Shown here in pieces: positions 10,125 through 20,310 of a stretch of 64,000 nucleotides of DNA. A program made the translations under genes and the position numbers. The stretch lies in contig JANQGH010000083.1 of the NCBI GenBank assembly GCA_028277405.1, positions 53,558-117,557 on the forward strand, in the 5' to 3' direction. This DNA comes from Alphaproteobacteria bacterium. GTDB lineage: Bacteria; Pseudomonadota; Alphaproteobacteria; DSM-16000; Inquilinaceae. How positions within the stretch are numbered: position 1 is the stretch's first letter; each line of letters begins with the position of its first letter. The notes beneath the pieces are model-generated. The model saw only the letters and a list, made by a program, of their open reading frames with translations, was not told where the DNA came from and searched no databases.

Positions 10125-11369
10125 ATGTCCGACGCCGCCCATTCTCAACCCTCCGCCAAAGCCGACGGCCGTGTGATCGCCGTGGTCGGGCTGGCCCATT
10201 TCGCCAGCCATTTCTACCAGCTTGCCCTGCCGCCCCTGTTCCTGTTCATCCGGGCGGAGTTTGGGGTGAGCTACGCCCAGCTTGGCCTGGTGATGGCGGC
10301 CTTTTACGTGGCTTCGGGCGTATCCCAGGCGATGGCCGGGGTGCTGGTCGACCGGATCGGCGGCGACCGGGTCCTGATTGCCGGCACCGCCCTGCTGACG
10401 GCGGCGATTGCGGCGGCCGGATTGGCCCCCGGCTATCTGGCGCTGCTTGTCTTCGCCGTTATCGCCGGCCTGGGCAACAGCATCTACCATCCCGCCGATC
10501 TGTCGATCTTGAGCTTGCGGGTCGGCGAACGTCGCCTGGGCCGGGCCTACGCGGTTCATTCATTCACCGGCATGCTGGGCTACGCCGCCGCACCGATTAC
10601 GATGACGGTTCTGGCGGAGCTGATCGGCTGGCGCGGTGCCCTGGGCGCGTCAAGCGTGGTCGGCATCGCCGCCGTCATCGTGCTGTGGTGGAACCGCGAT
10701 TGCCTGGACACCGCGCACCACCGAACTCCGGCGACGGCGCGGCCTGTTCAGTCCCGCCGGGCGGCGATCGGCGGCTATGTCCAACTTGTCGCCGCACCGG
10801 CAATCCTCTTGGGCTTCGTCTTCTTCACGCTCAACTCCGCGATCCAGATCGGCCTGCAGATCTTCTCCGCGCCGGCGCTGGAACAGTTGCTGGCCATCGG
10901 CGCCAACGTCGCGGCGGGCGGCCTGACCACCCTGCTGCTGGGCATTTCCGGCGGCATCCTCCTGGGTGGCGTACTGGCGGACTGGACGGATCGGCACGAC
11001 ATCGTTTCGGTGTCGGGCATGGTCGTGGCCGCGGCATCGGTCTTTCTGCTGGCGCTCGGCGATATCGGACCCATCGCGATGTTCCCGGTGATGGCTGTCA
11101 TCGGTGCCGCCTTCGGCATCACCTTGCCGTCCCGCGACCAGATCGTGCGCAAGGCGGCAACGCCCGAAACGGCGGGCAAGGTATTCGGCTTCGTCTATTC
11201 CGGCCTCGACCTGGGCGCAACGATCGCGCCGCTGGGCCTGGCCTGGATGCTCGACGCCCAAGCGCCGGTAACCTATTTCCTGACGATCGCCATCTTGATG
11301 CTGCTGGTCATTCCAACGGTCCTGCAAACCCGCCAAAGCGTCAGCCGTCGGCAACAGGCGCTGTCTTGA
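10125..11369 (+). CDS. MFS transporter, fosmidomycin-resistance-like
   Basis: A 414-residue integral membrane protein with about twelve hydrophobic helices. Conserved MFS features include the loop after helix 2 with GVLVDRIGGDRVLI, and YHPADLSILS in helix 4, the latter typical of the Fsr (fosmidomycin resistance)-like branch. I start at the ATG giving MSDAAHSQPS, just before the first helix; the frame is open further upstream to 10086. The likely role is drug or metabolite export across the inner membrane; the substrate cannot be read from sequence. It stands alone, with a toxin-antitoxin pair convergent downstream. Confidence 0.88.
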   Translation: MSDAAHSQPSAKADGRVIAVVGLAHFASHFYQLALPPLFLFIRAEFGVSYAQLGLVMAAFYVASGVSQAMAGVLVDRIGGDRVLIAGTALLTAAIAAAGLAPGYLALLVFAVIAGLGNSIYHPADLSILSLRVGERRLGRAYAVHSFTGMLGYAAAPITMTVLAELIGWRGALGASSVVGIAAVIVLWWNRDCLDTAHHRTPATARPVQSRRAAIGGYVQLVAAPAILLGFVFFTLNSAIQIGLQIFSAPALEQLLAIGANVAAGGLTTLLLGISGGILLGGVLADWTDRHDIVSVSGMVVAAASVFLLALGDIGPIAMFPVMAVIGAAFGITLPSRDQIVRKAATPETAGKVFGFVYSGLDLGATIAPLGLAWMLDAQAPVTYFLTIAILMLLVIPTVLQTRQSVSRRQQALS

Positions 11370-11414
11370 GTTTTGGCGGGTTCAGAGCCCGCGCCTAGCA
11401 GCGGTCCAACATGG

Positions 11415-11690
11415 TCATGGCCATTGCCGTGCCGCATGTAGAACGCGCAAGACTGTCACGGTCTCTTCATTCTCGGCATAGACAACAATGTAGTTTGGTC
11501 GCACGACCATCTCGCGCGTCCCTTCGACACGCCCGACGCGATAGCGACGTGGATGAACTCTAAGCCGCGACACCTTGGCTTCGATCTCGTCCTTGAGCGC
11601 CTGAGCGGCGCCTGGATTTTGCTCCGCAATAAAGTCGATGATCGCCAGCAAGTCGGCGGCAGCAGCCGCCTTCCATTCAAGATCGAGCAC
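11415..11690 (-). CDS. RelE/ParE-superfamily toxin
   Basis: A 91-residue protein of the ParE-like toxin fold: LEWKAAAAADLLAIIDFIAE at the start, then RVHPRRYRVGR, TREMVVRPNYIVVYAE and VTVLRVLHAARQWP at the end, the usual ParE C-terminal block. Its start codon overlaps the antitoxin gene by 14 bases, so the pair is translationally coupled with the antitoxin first. ParE-type toxins block DNA gyrase and RelE-type toxins cleave mRNA; this one looks closer to ParE, but the target is not settled by sequence. Confidence 0.9.
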   Translation of the reverse strand: MLDLEWKAAAAADLLAIIDFIAEQNPGAAQALKDEIEAKVSRLRVHPRRYRVGRVEGTREMVVRPNYIVVYAENEETVTVLRVLHAARQWP

Positions 11691-11976
11691 CGCGTTTTCG
11701 ATCGATCAGCGCCTGCGCGTCGCTCATAACCTGATCGTGTGCCAGCGTTCCCCCGGTATCATCCAGGGCCTCGCGCACCTTGGCCTTGAACCAGGCATCG
11801 TAGGCCCGCGGCTCGGCAGTCAGGCCGGGGGGCAAACCACCATCGGCAGCGACCCGCGTCAGAAGGATGCGCACGGCATCTGATACCGTCAGGCCGACGC
11901 CCGCCAGCACATCGGCCGCCTTGCCCTTTAGTTCGCGATCAACGCGAACGTGAAGCATCGACGTTTGGCCGCCCAT
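11677..11976 (-). CDS. RelB/DinJ-family antitoxin
   Basis: A 99-residue antitoxin with an N-terminal ribbon-helix-helix DNA-binding segment (MLHVRVDRELKGKAADVLAG, then LTVSDAVRILLTRVA), a DinJ/RelB pattern, and a C-terminal toxin-binding tail. The start is the ATG at 11976, preceded by GAAAGGACTGCTC, which holds an AGGA ribosome site; the longer frame to 12141 would read through the operator and into gpsA. It is expected to neutralise the downstream toxin and repress the operon through the palindrome at 12004-12025. Confidence 0.9.
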   Translation of the reverse strand: MGGQTSMLHVRVDRELKGKAADVLAGVGLTVSDAVRILLTRVAADGGLPPGLTAEPRAYDAWFKAKVREALDDTGGTLAHDQVMSDAQALIDRKRGARS

Positions 11977-12003
11977 GAGCAGTCCTTTCGGTTGGCAAAT
12001 AGC

Positions 12004-12025
12004 GCGTATCTCAATTGAGATACGC
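12004..12025. promoter_or_regulatory. 22-base perfect palindrome, probable toxin-antitoxin operator
   Basis: Two 11-base arms meet without a spacer; the left arm reads GCGTATCTCAA and the right is its exact complement. The site ends 27 bases upstream of the antitoxin ATG, where ribbon-helix-helix antitoxins normally bind to repress their own promoter. Confidence 0.75.
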
Positions 12026-12076
12026 TGAACCTGCGACGATGACAATTCAACTCTTGGCATCGATCCCGCGTCCAGC

Positions 12077-13072
12077 TCAAACCTCCGACCGCAACGGCCG
12101 GTCCAGCAGGCCCCGGATCGCAGTCTTGATGTCCGTGCCATGGTGCAGAACGGCGTTCACCGCCTCGCAGATCGGCAGTTCGACGTCGAGGGCGCGGGCG
12201 GCTGCCGTTACGGTCTGGGCGTTTTCGATGCCTTCGACCACAGACCGTCGGCCAGACAGCAGGTCGGCCATCGATTGGCCCTCGCCGAGCCCGATGCCAA
12301 AGGCCATGTTGCGGCTCTGCGGGCTGGAGCAGGTCAGGGCCAGATCGCCCAGGCCGGAAAGGCCCATCAAGGTCTCGGCCCGGGCGCCGCGTGCGACCGC
12401 CAGCCGCGCGATCTCGGCCAGGCCCCGTGTAATCAAGGCCGCCTGAGCATTGGAGCCGAGCTTCAGGCCCGTCGCGATGCCGCTGGCGATGGCGATCACG
12501 TTCTTGACCGCCCCGCCGATCTGCACGCCGATCAGATCGTCGGACAGGTAAGGGCGGAAAGCGGGGGTCCTGATGGCCTCCGCAATCGCCGGCGCGTCTG
12601 TCCCCGGGATCGAGAGCGTGATCGCGGTCGGCAGGCCGCGCGCGACCTCTGCCGCAAAGGTCGGGCCACTCAGCGCGCCGACCGGGTGGTTGGGCAACTC
12701 GTCTTGCGCAATCTCGGACATCAATGCGCCGCTTTGGGCCTCGACACCCTTGGCGCAAAGGATGATCGGTGCGTCCTCCGCCACATGGGGCGCCAACCGT
12801 CGGCACAGATCGCGGACATAAGTCGATGGCACGACAAGCAAGATTGCGCCCCGTCCAGCGCAGGCCTCGGCCAGGTCCGACGTGGCGCGTAAGGAGCCGG
12901 GCAGGTCGACCTGCGGCAGGAAGTCACGGCTTCGGTGGTCGCGATTGATCTCCGCCGCCAGTTCCGGACGCCGAGCCCAAAGGACGACATCCCGCCCTTC
13001 CCGCGCCGTGATGACGGCCAGCGCCGTGCCCCAGGCACCCGCGCCAATGACGGCGATATGGTCAAGGGCCAT
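12077..13072 (-). CDS. gpsA: Glycerol-3-phosphate dehydrogenase [NAD(P)+] GpsA
   Basis: GpsA reduces dihydroxyacetone phosphate to sn-glycerol-3-phosphate for phospholipid synthesis. The N-terminal Rossmann domain shows GAGAWGTALA near residue 10, and the catalytic domain shows LSGPTFAAEVARGLPTA, the active-site Lys in GGAVKNVIAIASG, and GLGDLALTCSSPQSRN. At 331 residues it is full length. The gene is followed on the same strand by the toxin-antitoxin pair, which has its own operator, so read-through is not needed for that pair. Confidence 0.96.
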   Translation of the reverse strand: MALDHIAVIGAGAWGTALAVITAREGRDVVLWARRPELAAEINRDHRSRDFLPQVDLPGSLRATSDLAEACAGRGAILLVVPSTYVRDLCRRLAPHVAEDAPIILCAKGVEAQSGALMSEIAQDELPNHPVGALSGPTFAAEVARGLPTAITLSIPGTDAPAIAEAIRTPAFRPYLSDDLIGVQIGGAVKNVIAIASGIATGLKLGSNAQAALITRGLAEIARLAVARGARAETLMGLSGLGDLALTCSSPQSRNMAFGIGLGEGQSMADLLSGRRSVVEGIENAQTVTAAARALDVELPICEAVNAVLHHGTDIKTAIRGLLDRPLRSEV

Positions 13073-13261
13073 GGCTTTCTCCGATCCAAGAGCTCGTAGT
13101 CCAACCTACGCGATCGCAGTGGCGCCGCGAGCAGCGCCTGAAATGACGTGTTTGTCACTCAGGCCGCTTGGCGTAAAGTCGAACCACACTGTGGGGCTTC
13201 ACATCCGTGGCCACCAGCAACCGATTTCCGGTCTCGACAACAATTCAACGGGGTAACTCAG

Positions 13262-14764
13262 ATGGCAACACGTCTGCTAATCGGCCGACTAACGCTTGGC
13301 CTCAGCGCGGCGGCATTGACGGTCGGGCTCGCATCCGCCGAACCGCTGCATCTGCGGATCGTGCATTTCAATGATCTCGACCGCATGTCCGACGATGACG
13401 GCGCCGGCGGCCTGCCGAAGCTAGCCACGGTCATCGCCAATGCCCGCGAGGGTGCGGACAACGTGCTCGTCACCCATGGCGGCGACACGATTTCGCCGTC
13501 GATCCTGGCCAGCATCGACGAGGGCGCGCACTTCATCGATCTCCTGAACCAGCTTGGCACCGATGTCATGGTGCTGGGCAACCATGAATATGATTTCGGC
13601 CCCGACGTCATGATGCAGCGGGTCGCCGAGGCCCAGTTTCCGGTCGTATCGGCCAACTCGGTCAATCCGGACGGGTCCATTCCCGACGGTGTTCTGGCCA
13701 ACACGACCTTTGACTATGGCGATTGGACGATCGGTGTTTTCGGCCTGACCACGCCGTCGACCGTCGACCGCGCCAGCCCGGCCCCGGTTGCGTTCCTCGA
13801 CGTCACCGAGACGGCGGCGGCGCAGGCGGCGGAGCTGGAGGAGGCCGGCGCGGACTTCGTGATTGCGCTGGCCCACACGACTGTGGCCGAAGACCGGGCC
13901 TTGATGGAGCAGGCTGCCGTGCCCTTGATCCTGGGCGGCGACGACCATGATTTGCGCATCAACTGGTTCGGCGACACCGCATTCGTGGAATCGAACAGCC
14001 AGGCCGATTTCGTCACCATCATCGACCTCATGCTCGATCGCGATGATGAGGACCAGGTCGTCTGGCACGCCAGCTACGACATCGTGAACACGCTGACCGT
14101 CGAGCCGCACGAGGGCATGACCGCCGCAGTCGCGGTTTACGAGGGCCAGCTCGACGAAGAGCTTGGCGTCGAGATCGGCTCAACGGCCACGACGATGAAC
14201 ACGGACCGGCAGATGGTGCGAACCGGCGAGAACGCGTTCGGCAACCTGGTCGCCGATTCCATGCGCGAGGCCGTCGGCGCCGACATCGGCTTTACCAATG
14301 GCGGCGGCATCCGGGCCGGGCGCGAGTATACGCCGGGCACCGTCATCCAACGTCGCGATATTTTGGAGGAACTGCCGTTCGGCAACCGCACGGTCTTGCT
14401 TGAGCTTTCCGGCGCCGATGTCCTGGCCGCGCTGGAAAACGGCTTCAGCCGGATTGAGGATGTCGCCGGCCGCTTCCCCCATGTCTCGGGCATGACGGTG
14501 GAATATGCGCCCGGCCGACCGGCGGGCGAGCGGGTCGTTTCGGTGATGGTCGGTGACCAGCCGCTGGACCCCTCGGCCAACTATCTGCTCGCCACAAACG
14601 ACTACATGGCGGGTGGCGGCGACGGCTACGGCGCGTTTACCAACGCGCGGGTCATTATCGACGGCACCTCGGGCGAGCTGATGGCCGGCCAGGTGATGGA
14701 CGCCATCGAGGCCGCAGGCGAGATTTCGCCAGCGGTGGAGGGGCGCCTCGTCATCGTCGAATAG
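13262..14764 (+). CDS. Periplasmic 5'-nucleotidase/UshA-family metallophosphoesterase
   Basis: A 500-residue exported enzyme of the 5'-nucleotidase family (phosphoesterase plus C-terminal nucleotidase domain). A signal peptide ends near AEP (LSAAALTVGLASA). Seen motifs are HFNDLDRM, THGGDTISPS, VMVLGNHEYDFG, IALAHTT, LILGGDDHD and, in the C-terminal domain, FTNGGGIRAG. Relative to classical members two metal-site positions appear as Asp instead of His (HFNDLD for HTNDxH; GGDDH for GGHxH). The start ATG at 13262 sits at the signal peptide; the open frame further upstream is not hydrophobic. It is followed by a strong terminator. Substrate unproven: nucleotides or related phosphoesters. Confidence 0.88.
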   Translation: MATRLLIGRLTLGLSAAALTVGLASAEPLHLRIVHFNDLDRMSDDDGAGGLPKLATVIANAREGADNVLVTHGGDTISPSILASIDEGAHFIDLLNQLGTDVMVLGNHEYDFGPDVMMQRVAEAQFPVVSANSVNPDGSIPDGVLANTTFDYGDWTIGVFGLTTPSTVDRASPAPVAFLDVTETAAAQAAELEEAGADFVIALAHTTVAEDRALMEQAAVPLILGGDDHDLRINWFGDTAFVESNSQADFVTIIDLMLDRDDEDQVVWHASYDIVNTLTVEPHEGMTAAVAVYEGQLDEELGVEIGSTATTMNTDRQMVRTGENAFGNLVADSMREAVGADIGFTNGGGIRAGREYTPGTVIQRRDILEELPFGNRTVLLELSGADVLAALENGFSRIEDVAGRFPHVSGMTVEYAPGRPAGERVVSVMVGDQPLDPSANYLLATNDYMAGGGDGYGAFTNARVIIDGTSGELMAGQVMDAIEAAGEISPAVEGRLVIVE

Positions 14765-14790
14765 TCGGCGGATCCTGATCCAATGACCTA

Positions 14791-14818
14791 GGGGGAGCCA
14801 AACGGCTCCCCCTTTTTT
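14791..14818 (+). terminator. Rho-independent terminator after the 5'-nucleotidase gene
   Basis: A perfect nine-base-pair stem (GGGGGAGCC with GGCTCCCCC), a four-base loop and six T residues, 26 bases after the nucleotidase stop. A textbook intrinsic terminator in the plus direction. Confidence 0.92.
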
Positions 14819-14844
14819 GCTCGCAGACCGTCGGAGTTAGAGCG

Positions 14845-16866
14845 CTACGCCTCCTTGCGCTGTTCGACGACCTTGTCGGCCTCGCGCCCGGCCAGTTCGG
14901 CCAGATGGTCGAAGCTGGCGTTGTACGACCCAACACCTTGCGTCAGCGACCGGATCTCGACGATCAGGTCGGCCAACTCCGACCGGGGAAGAAAGGCGTC
15001 AACCTGATCCCAGCCATCCCAGCTGGGGTGACTGTCGAAACCCTGGATCTGGCCGCGCCTGGTGCTCAGCAGCCGCTGCATGCGGGGCGTGTGTTCGCTG
15101 GGCACGCCGATGGAGACCTTCCAGATCTCCTCCAGCAGGATCGGCTGGCAGTCCGGCAAGGCCTCGGCCATGGCCTGGCGACCGGCGGTGCGGAAGGCCT
15201 GTTCGGAGGAATCGACCGAATGGTGCTGGCCGTCAACCAAGGTCACGGCAAGGTCGACCACCGGAAAGCCCAACGGTCCCCGCGACAGATAGTCCTGCAC
15301 GCCCCGCTCGACGGCCGGGATGAACCCGCGCGGCACGGCGCCGCCGACCACCTTGTCGGTGAAGGTGAAGCCCTGCCCGCGCGCCAGCGGCGCAATCTCA
15401 ACCGTTACGTCGGCGAACTGGCCATGGCCGCCGGTCTGACGTTTGAAACGGGCGTGCTGGCGTTTGGGTTTGCGGATCGTTTCCTTGTAGGGAACCTCGG
15501 GCCGGCTGCCCGTGACCGCGACGTTGAACTTGCGGCGCAGGTGATCGACCGCGATCTGCAGCTGGATCTCGCCCTGGCCTTCCAGCACCAGCTGCCCGGT
15601 GTCCTCGACATGAGCATAGCGCAGGGACCGGTCTTCCTCGCAGAGGCGCTGCAGCGCGCCCGTCAGCTTCACCTCGTCGCCACGGTTCTCGGCAGCGACG
15701 GCCAGGCCGAAGACCGGTTCGGGCGCCTCGGGCCAAAGTTCCGGCGTCTTCACCGCATCCTCGGTCAACAGATCGCCGGTCTGCGGGCCTTCCAACCGGT
15801 TGAACGCGACGATCTCGCCGGCGCCGGCCTTGTCCAGACGGTCGGTCTGGCCGCCATTGACCGTATACATCCCGCCGATTTTCAGGCCGCCCAGCGTCTG
15901 GCCCAGCGAGACATTGCCGCGCCAAACCCGCGCGTAGGACATACGGCCGGCATGGGGCACCAGGCTGGTGGCGAAGATCTGCGCCAGCGGCGTGCTATCC
16001 GGCAGGCCCAGGCGGTCAATGGCCGCGTCCAAGGTCGGCACGTCGTGGCGCAGGGCCTTCAACAGCCGCGTGACGCCAAAGCCCGGCTCGGCTGCACCCA
16101 GCAGGACCGGCACGATCAGATCGCCGGCAAGGTCCTTCTTCAACTGGTCGTAAATCTCGTCGCGCGCCGGCTGAACCTCTTCCAGCAACTGTTCCAACAG
16201 CGCGTCGTCGAAATCCGCCAGCGTTTCTAAGAGCTCCTGGCGGGCCTCCTGCTCGCGATCCTGGATGTCGCCCGGCATCTGGATCAGTTCGGACGCCTGG
16301 CCCGGCCGGTATTTGTAGGCCCGTTCGGAGATCAGATCGACATAGCCGGTGATGTCTTCGCCATCCCGGATCGGCACCTGGCGCAAGACCAGCTTGCGGG
16401 CCGAGACTTCCTGCAACGCGGCCATCAGGTCGCGCACGCGGATGTCGGCGTTATCCATCTTGTTGATGAACACCATGTGCGGGATGGCCAGATCGTTCAG
16501 CGTGCGCAGCACCGGCTGCAGGCTGGCGATCCTGTCGATCACCGGCTCGCAGACAACGACCGCCGCGTCTGCGACCATGAGACTGGTCTCCGAGAGATAC
16601 GACAACTCGACCGCGCCCGGGCAGTCCAGCAGGCTCCAATCCTCGCCCAGATATGAATAGCGCGCCATGTTGACCTCGGTCGACATCTGGCGCGCTCTTG
16701 CCTCGTCGGAGCTGTCGCCGACGGTGTTGCCGTCTTTGATCGTCCCTTTACGGGGGATGGCTCCCGCAGCGCTCAGCAATGCTTCGGCCAGGGATGTTTT
16801 GCCGGCGGATTGCGGACCGATCAGGGCGACGCACCTGGGTCCGGCCGGTCTGCGGTCGGCAGTCAC
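14845..16866 (-). CDS. Elongation factor G-like translational GTPase (EF-G paralogue)
   Basis: A 673-residue EF-G-type protein. G1 is GPQSAGKT at residues 17-24 (canonical EF-G reads GHIDAGKT), G3 is DCPGA at 81-85 and G4 is NKMD at 135-138. Domains II to V follow, including RFKRQTGGHGQFADV in domain IV. The switch-II His that catalyses GTP hydrolysis (DxPGH) is Ala here, and the RGIT switch-I motif is degraded to RQMST. It is therefore probably a secondary EF-G-like factor rather than the main translocase, which is normally encoded in the str operon. GTG start with GAGGAGGAAGGA just upstream. Role not known. Confidence 0.88.
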   Translation of the reverse strand: MTADRRPAGPRCVALIGPQSAGKTSLAEALLSAAGAIPRKGTIKDGNTVGDSSDEARARQMSTEVNMARYSYLGEDWSLLDCPGAVELSYLSETSLMVADAAVVVCEPVIDRIASLQPVLRTLNDLAIPHMVFINKMDNADIRVRDLMAALQEVSARKLVLRQVPIRDGEDITGYVDLISERAYKYRPGQASELIQMPGDIQDREQEARQELLETLADFDDALLEQLLEEVQPARDEIYDQLKKDLAGDLIVPVLLGAAEPGFGVTRLLKALRHDVPTLDAAIDRLGLPDSTPLAQIFATSLVPHAGRMSYARVWRGNVSLGQTLGGLKIGGMYTVNGGQTDRLDKAGAGEIVAFNRLEGPQTGDLLTEDAVKTPELWPEAPEPVFGLAVAAENRGDEVKLTGALQRLCEEDRSLRYAHVEDTGQLVLEGQGEIQLQIAVDHLRRKFNVAVTGSRPEVPYKETIRKPKRQHARFKRQTGGHGQFADVTVEIAPLARGQGFTFTDKVVGGAVPRGFIPAVERGVQDYLSRGPLGFPVVDLAVTLVDGQHHSVDSSEQAFRTAGRQAMAEALPDCQPILLEEIWKVSIGVPSEHTPRMQRLLSTRRGQIQGFDSHPSWDGWDQVDAFLPRSELADLIVEIRSLTQGVGSYNASFDHLAELAGREADKVVEQRKEA

Positions 16867-16998
16867 GGCTTTCCTTCCTCCTCATGTTTGGTTTCATCGG
16901 CCGGTTCTTCGCCGGCTGCTCGAACCATCAATTGAAGGCCCGATGAGGCCGCAGCGCAACCACTTGTTTGCGGTTTCGTGACAGGTGCGGGAAGGCGC

Positions 16999-17999
16999 CT
17001 ACGCCTGGTCGTTCAGATGGCAGGCCGAAAGCCTGCCGGGCGCGATCTCTTTCAACGCTGGCCGCTCATTGCGGCAGCGCTCCATCGCGTGCGGGCAGCG
17101 CGGATGGAAATGGCAGCCCGACGGCGGGTCCAAGGGCGACGGGATCTCGCCCTTGATCGGCGTGAACTTGCGGCCCGCGGTGTCGAGCCGAGGCACCTCC
17201 TCCAGCAGGGCCTGAGTGTAGGGATGGTTCGGCGCGTCGAACAGCTCGTCGGTCGGCGCCTCCTCGACCACGCGGCCGAGATACATGATCACGACCCGAT
17301 CAGAGAGATGTTCGACCACGCCCAGATCGTGGCTGATGAACAGATAGGTCAGGCCAAAATCGCCGCGCAGGCGCATGAACAGGTTCAAGACCTGCGCCTG
17401 GATCGAGACGTCGAGCGCCGCCACCGCCTCGTCACAGACGAGGAAGTCCGGCTTCACGGCAAGGGCCCTGGCGATGCCGATGCGCTGGCGCTGGCCGCCG
17501 GAGAACTGGTGCGGATAGCGCCGCTTGTAGGCGGCGTCGAGACCGACGCGGGTCAGGAGATCGTCGAGATAGGCGTTGAATTCGGATCGCGGCACCAGCT
17601 TGTGGACCTTCACCGCCTCGCCGATGATCTCGGCCACCCGCAGGCGCGGGTTCAGCGACGACATCGGGCCCTGAAAGATCATCTGGATCTTCAGCGCCGT
17701 CTCACGCGCCTGTGCCGCCGTTTGCTCGGCGACATTGCGGCCACGGTAGAAAAGCGCGCCATCGCTGGCATCATGGATGCCCGCGACGACCCGGCCGAGC
17801 GTCGACTTGCCGCAGCCGCTTTCGCCCACCAGACCGACGACCTCGCCCTCCCGAATGGCGAGCGATACGCCATCGACCGCGTGCACCGTCTCCTCACGCA
17901 TGCCGGCGCCGACCACATTGGCAAGCTTGGCCGCGACATCAAGGGTGCGCGTGAACCGTTTGGAAACGTCGCGCAGTTCGACGATGGGGGCGGCGTCGC

Positions 18000-18003
<4 letters not shown>
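16999..18003 (-). CDS. Peptide/oligopeptide ABC transporter ATPase (DppF/OppF type)
   Basis: A 334-residue ATPase of the peptide/nickel import family. Walker A is GESGCGKST, Q-loop region is MIFQGP, signature is FSGGQRQRIGIARAL, and Walker B is FLVCDEAVAALDV. The C-terminal oligopeptide-transporter domain contains GCHFHPRCPHAMERC, whose Cys pattern is typical of the DppF/OppF/DppD group. It is the last gene of a five-gene unit and its start overlaps the stop of the DppD-type gene by four bases. It powers import of short peptides or similar solutes. Confidence 0.93.
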
Positions 18004-18990
<987 letters not shown>

Positions 18991-18998
<8 letters not shown>

Positions 18999-20310
18999 CG
19001 CGGCGCAGCCTGGGGTTCAGAATGTCGCGCAACTGGTCGCCGACCAGATTGATGGCGATGATGGTGATCAGCAGGGCCACGCCTGGGAAGACGCTGATCC
19101 AATACCGACCGGACAGCATGAAATCGAAGCCATTGGCGATCAGCAGGCCCAGCGAGGGCTCGGTCAACGGCATGCCGATGCCCAGGAAGCTGAGCGTCGC
19201 CTCCAAGGCGATCGCGTTGGCCACCTGCAGGGTGCCGATGACGATCAAGGGCGGCATGCAATTGGGCAGAATATGGCGAAACAGGACTCGCGGGGTCGAC
19301 AGCGCCAGGCAGCGGGCCGCCTCGACATACTCCTTGTTGCGTTCGACCAAAGCGGCCGACCGCGTGGTGCGGGCGTAGTACGCCCACTGCACGATGATCA
19401 GGGCCAGGATGACGTTGCCGACGCCCCGGCCGATGATGGCCAGCAAGATCAGGGCGACCAGGATGGCCGGGAAGCTGAGCTGGATATCCACGATGCGCAT
19501 GATCACGCTGTCGATGCGCCCGCCGTAATAGGCCGCGATCAGGCCCATCGACATGCCGATGGCCAGCGCGAAGATGCCGCTGAGCACGCCGACACGCAGG
19601 CTGATCTCCAGGCCGTAGAAGATCGCGCTCAACATGTCGCGGCCCTGACCGTCCGTGCCCAGCCAGTACGTCATCAGGACTTCGCCCTCAGTGCCGACCG
19701 CCTCAATCTCGAGCGTGAAGGGCGCGTCGATGCCGTCGGCGTCGGTAATGTCGAACTGACTCAACCCCTCGGTCGGAACCTCCCAAAAGCTGCGGAACGA
19801 GTGTTTCTCGCCGATGCTGAGTTCCGCACCCCTCGGCAGACCGTCGACGCGAACGCGTGCCACGCGTTCGATCGTCGCTGGCGGGTCGAAGGTCAGCGAA
19901 ACGGCGATGCTGGTGGCATCTTCGTTCGGCGTCGCCTCGCCGGTAACGGACGCGAATGGCGCTTCGCCATTGAAGGTAATCGAGAGGGGGCCGGCAACCG
20001 TGGGGTCGATCGCGACATCGATGTCCTGGGTCGGCGGCGTGGTCATGCTGGCCGCCCCCGGCGGCAGGCGGCTTTCCTCCACCCGGATCTGGTTCAGATC
20101 ATAGGGGTTCTGCGGCGAGATGATCGGCGCCATCACGGCCACGAAGATAATTATCAGCAAGAGGATGAGGCCTAAGACCGCAACCCAGCTTTCGACGAAA
20201 TCGGACGCCACGCGTCGCCACGGGGACTGTCCGCGAACCGATTTTTCGGGCGCCGCGGCCGTGCCGAGCGGGTCGACCGGCGGCCCTGAGGTATCGGCGA
20301 TATCGGTCAT
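18991..20310 (-). CDS. Peptide ABC transporter permease (DppC type) with a large periplasmic insert
   Basis: A 439-residue inner-membrane permease. The first helix lies at about residues 43-63 and ends in the DppC hallmark PIISPQNPYDLNQI; the core resumes at LGTDGQGRDMLSAIFYG (about 217-233), followed by the remaining helices and the EAA loop (EYVEAARCLALSTPRVLFRH). Between residues about 85 and 215 there is an extra polar, beta-rich stretch of roughly 130 residues not found in ordinary DppC proteins of around 300 residues. It should face the periplasm. The start is the ATG overlapping the stop of the DppB-type gene; the longer open frame upstream lies inside that gene. Confidence 0.9.

Noticed and set aside
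9857..11398. A 513-codon plus-strand open frame overlapping the MFS transporter gene
   Set aside because: Arg/Gly-rich translation with no hydrophobic helices; the frame at 10125-11369 gives a clear MFS protein.
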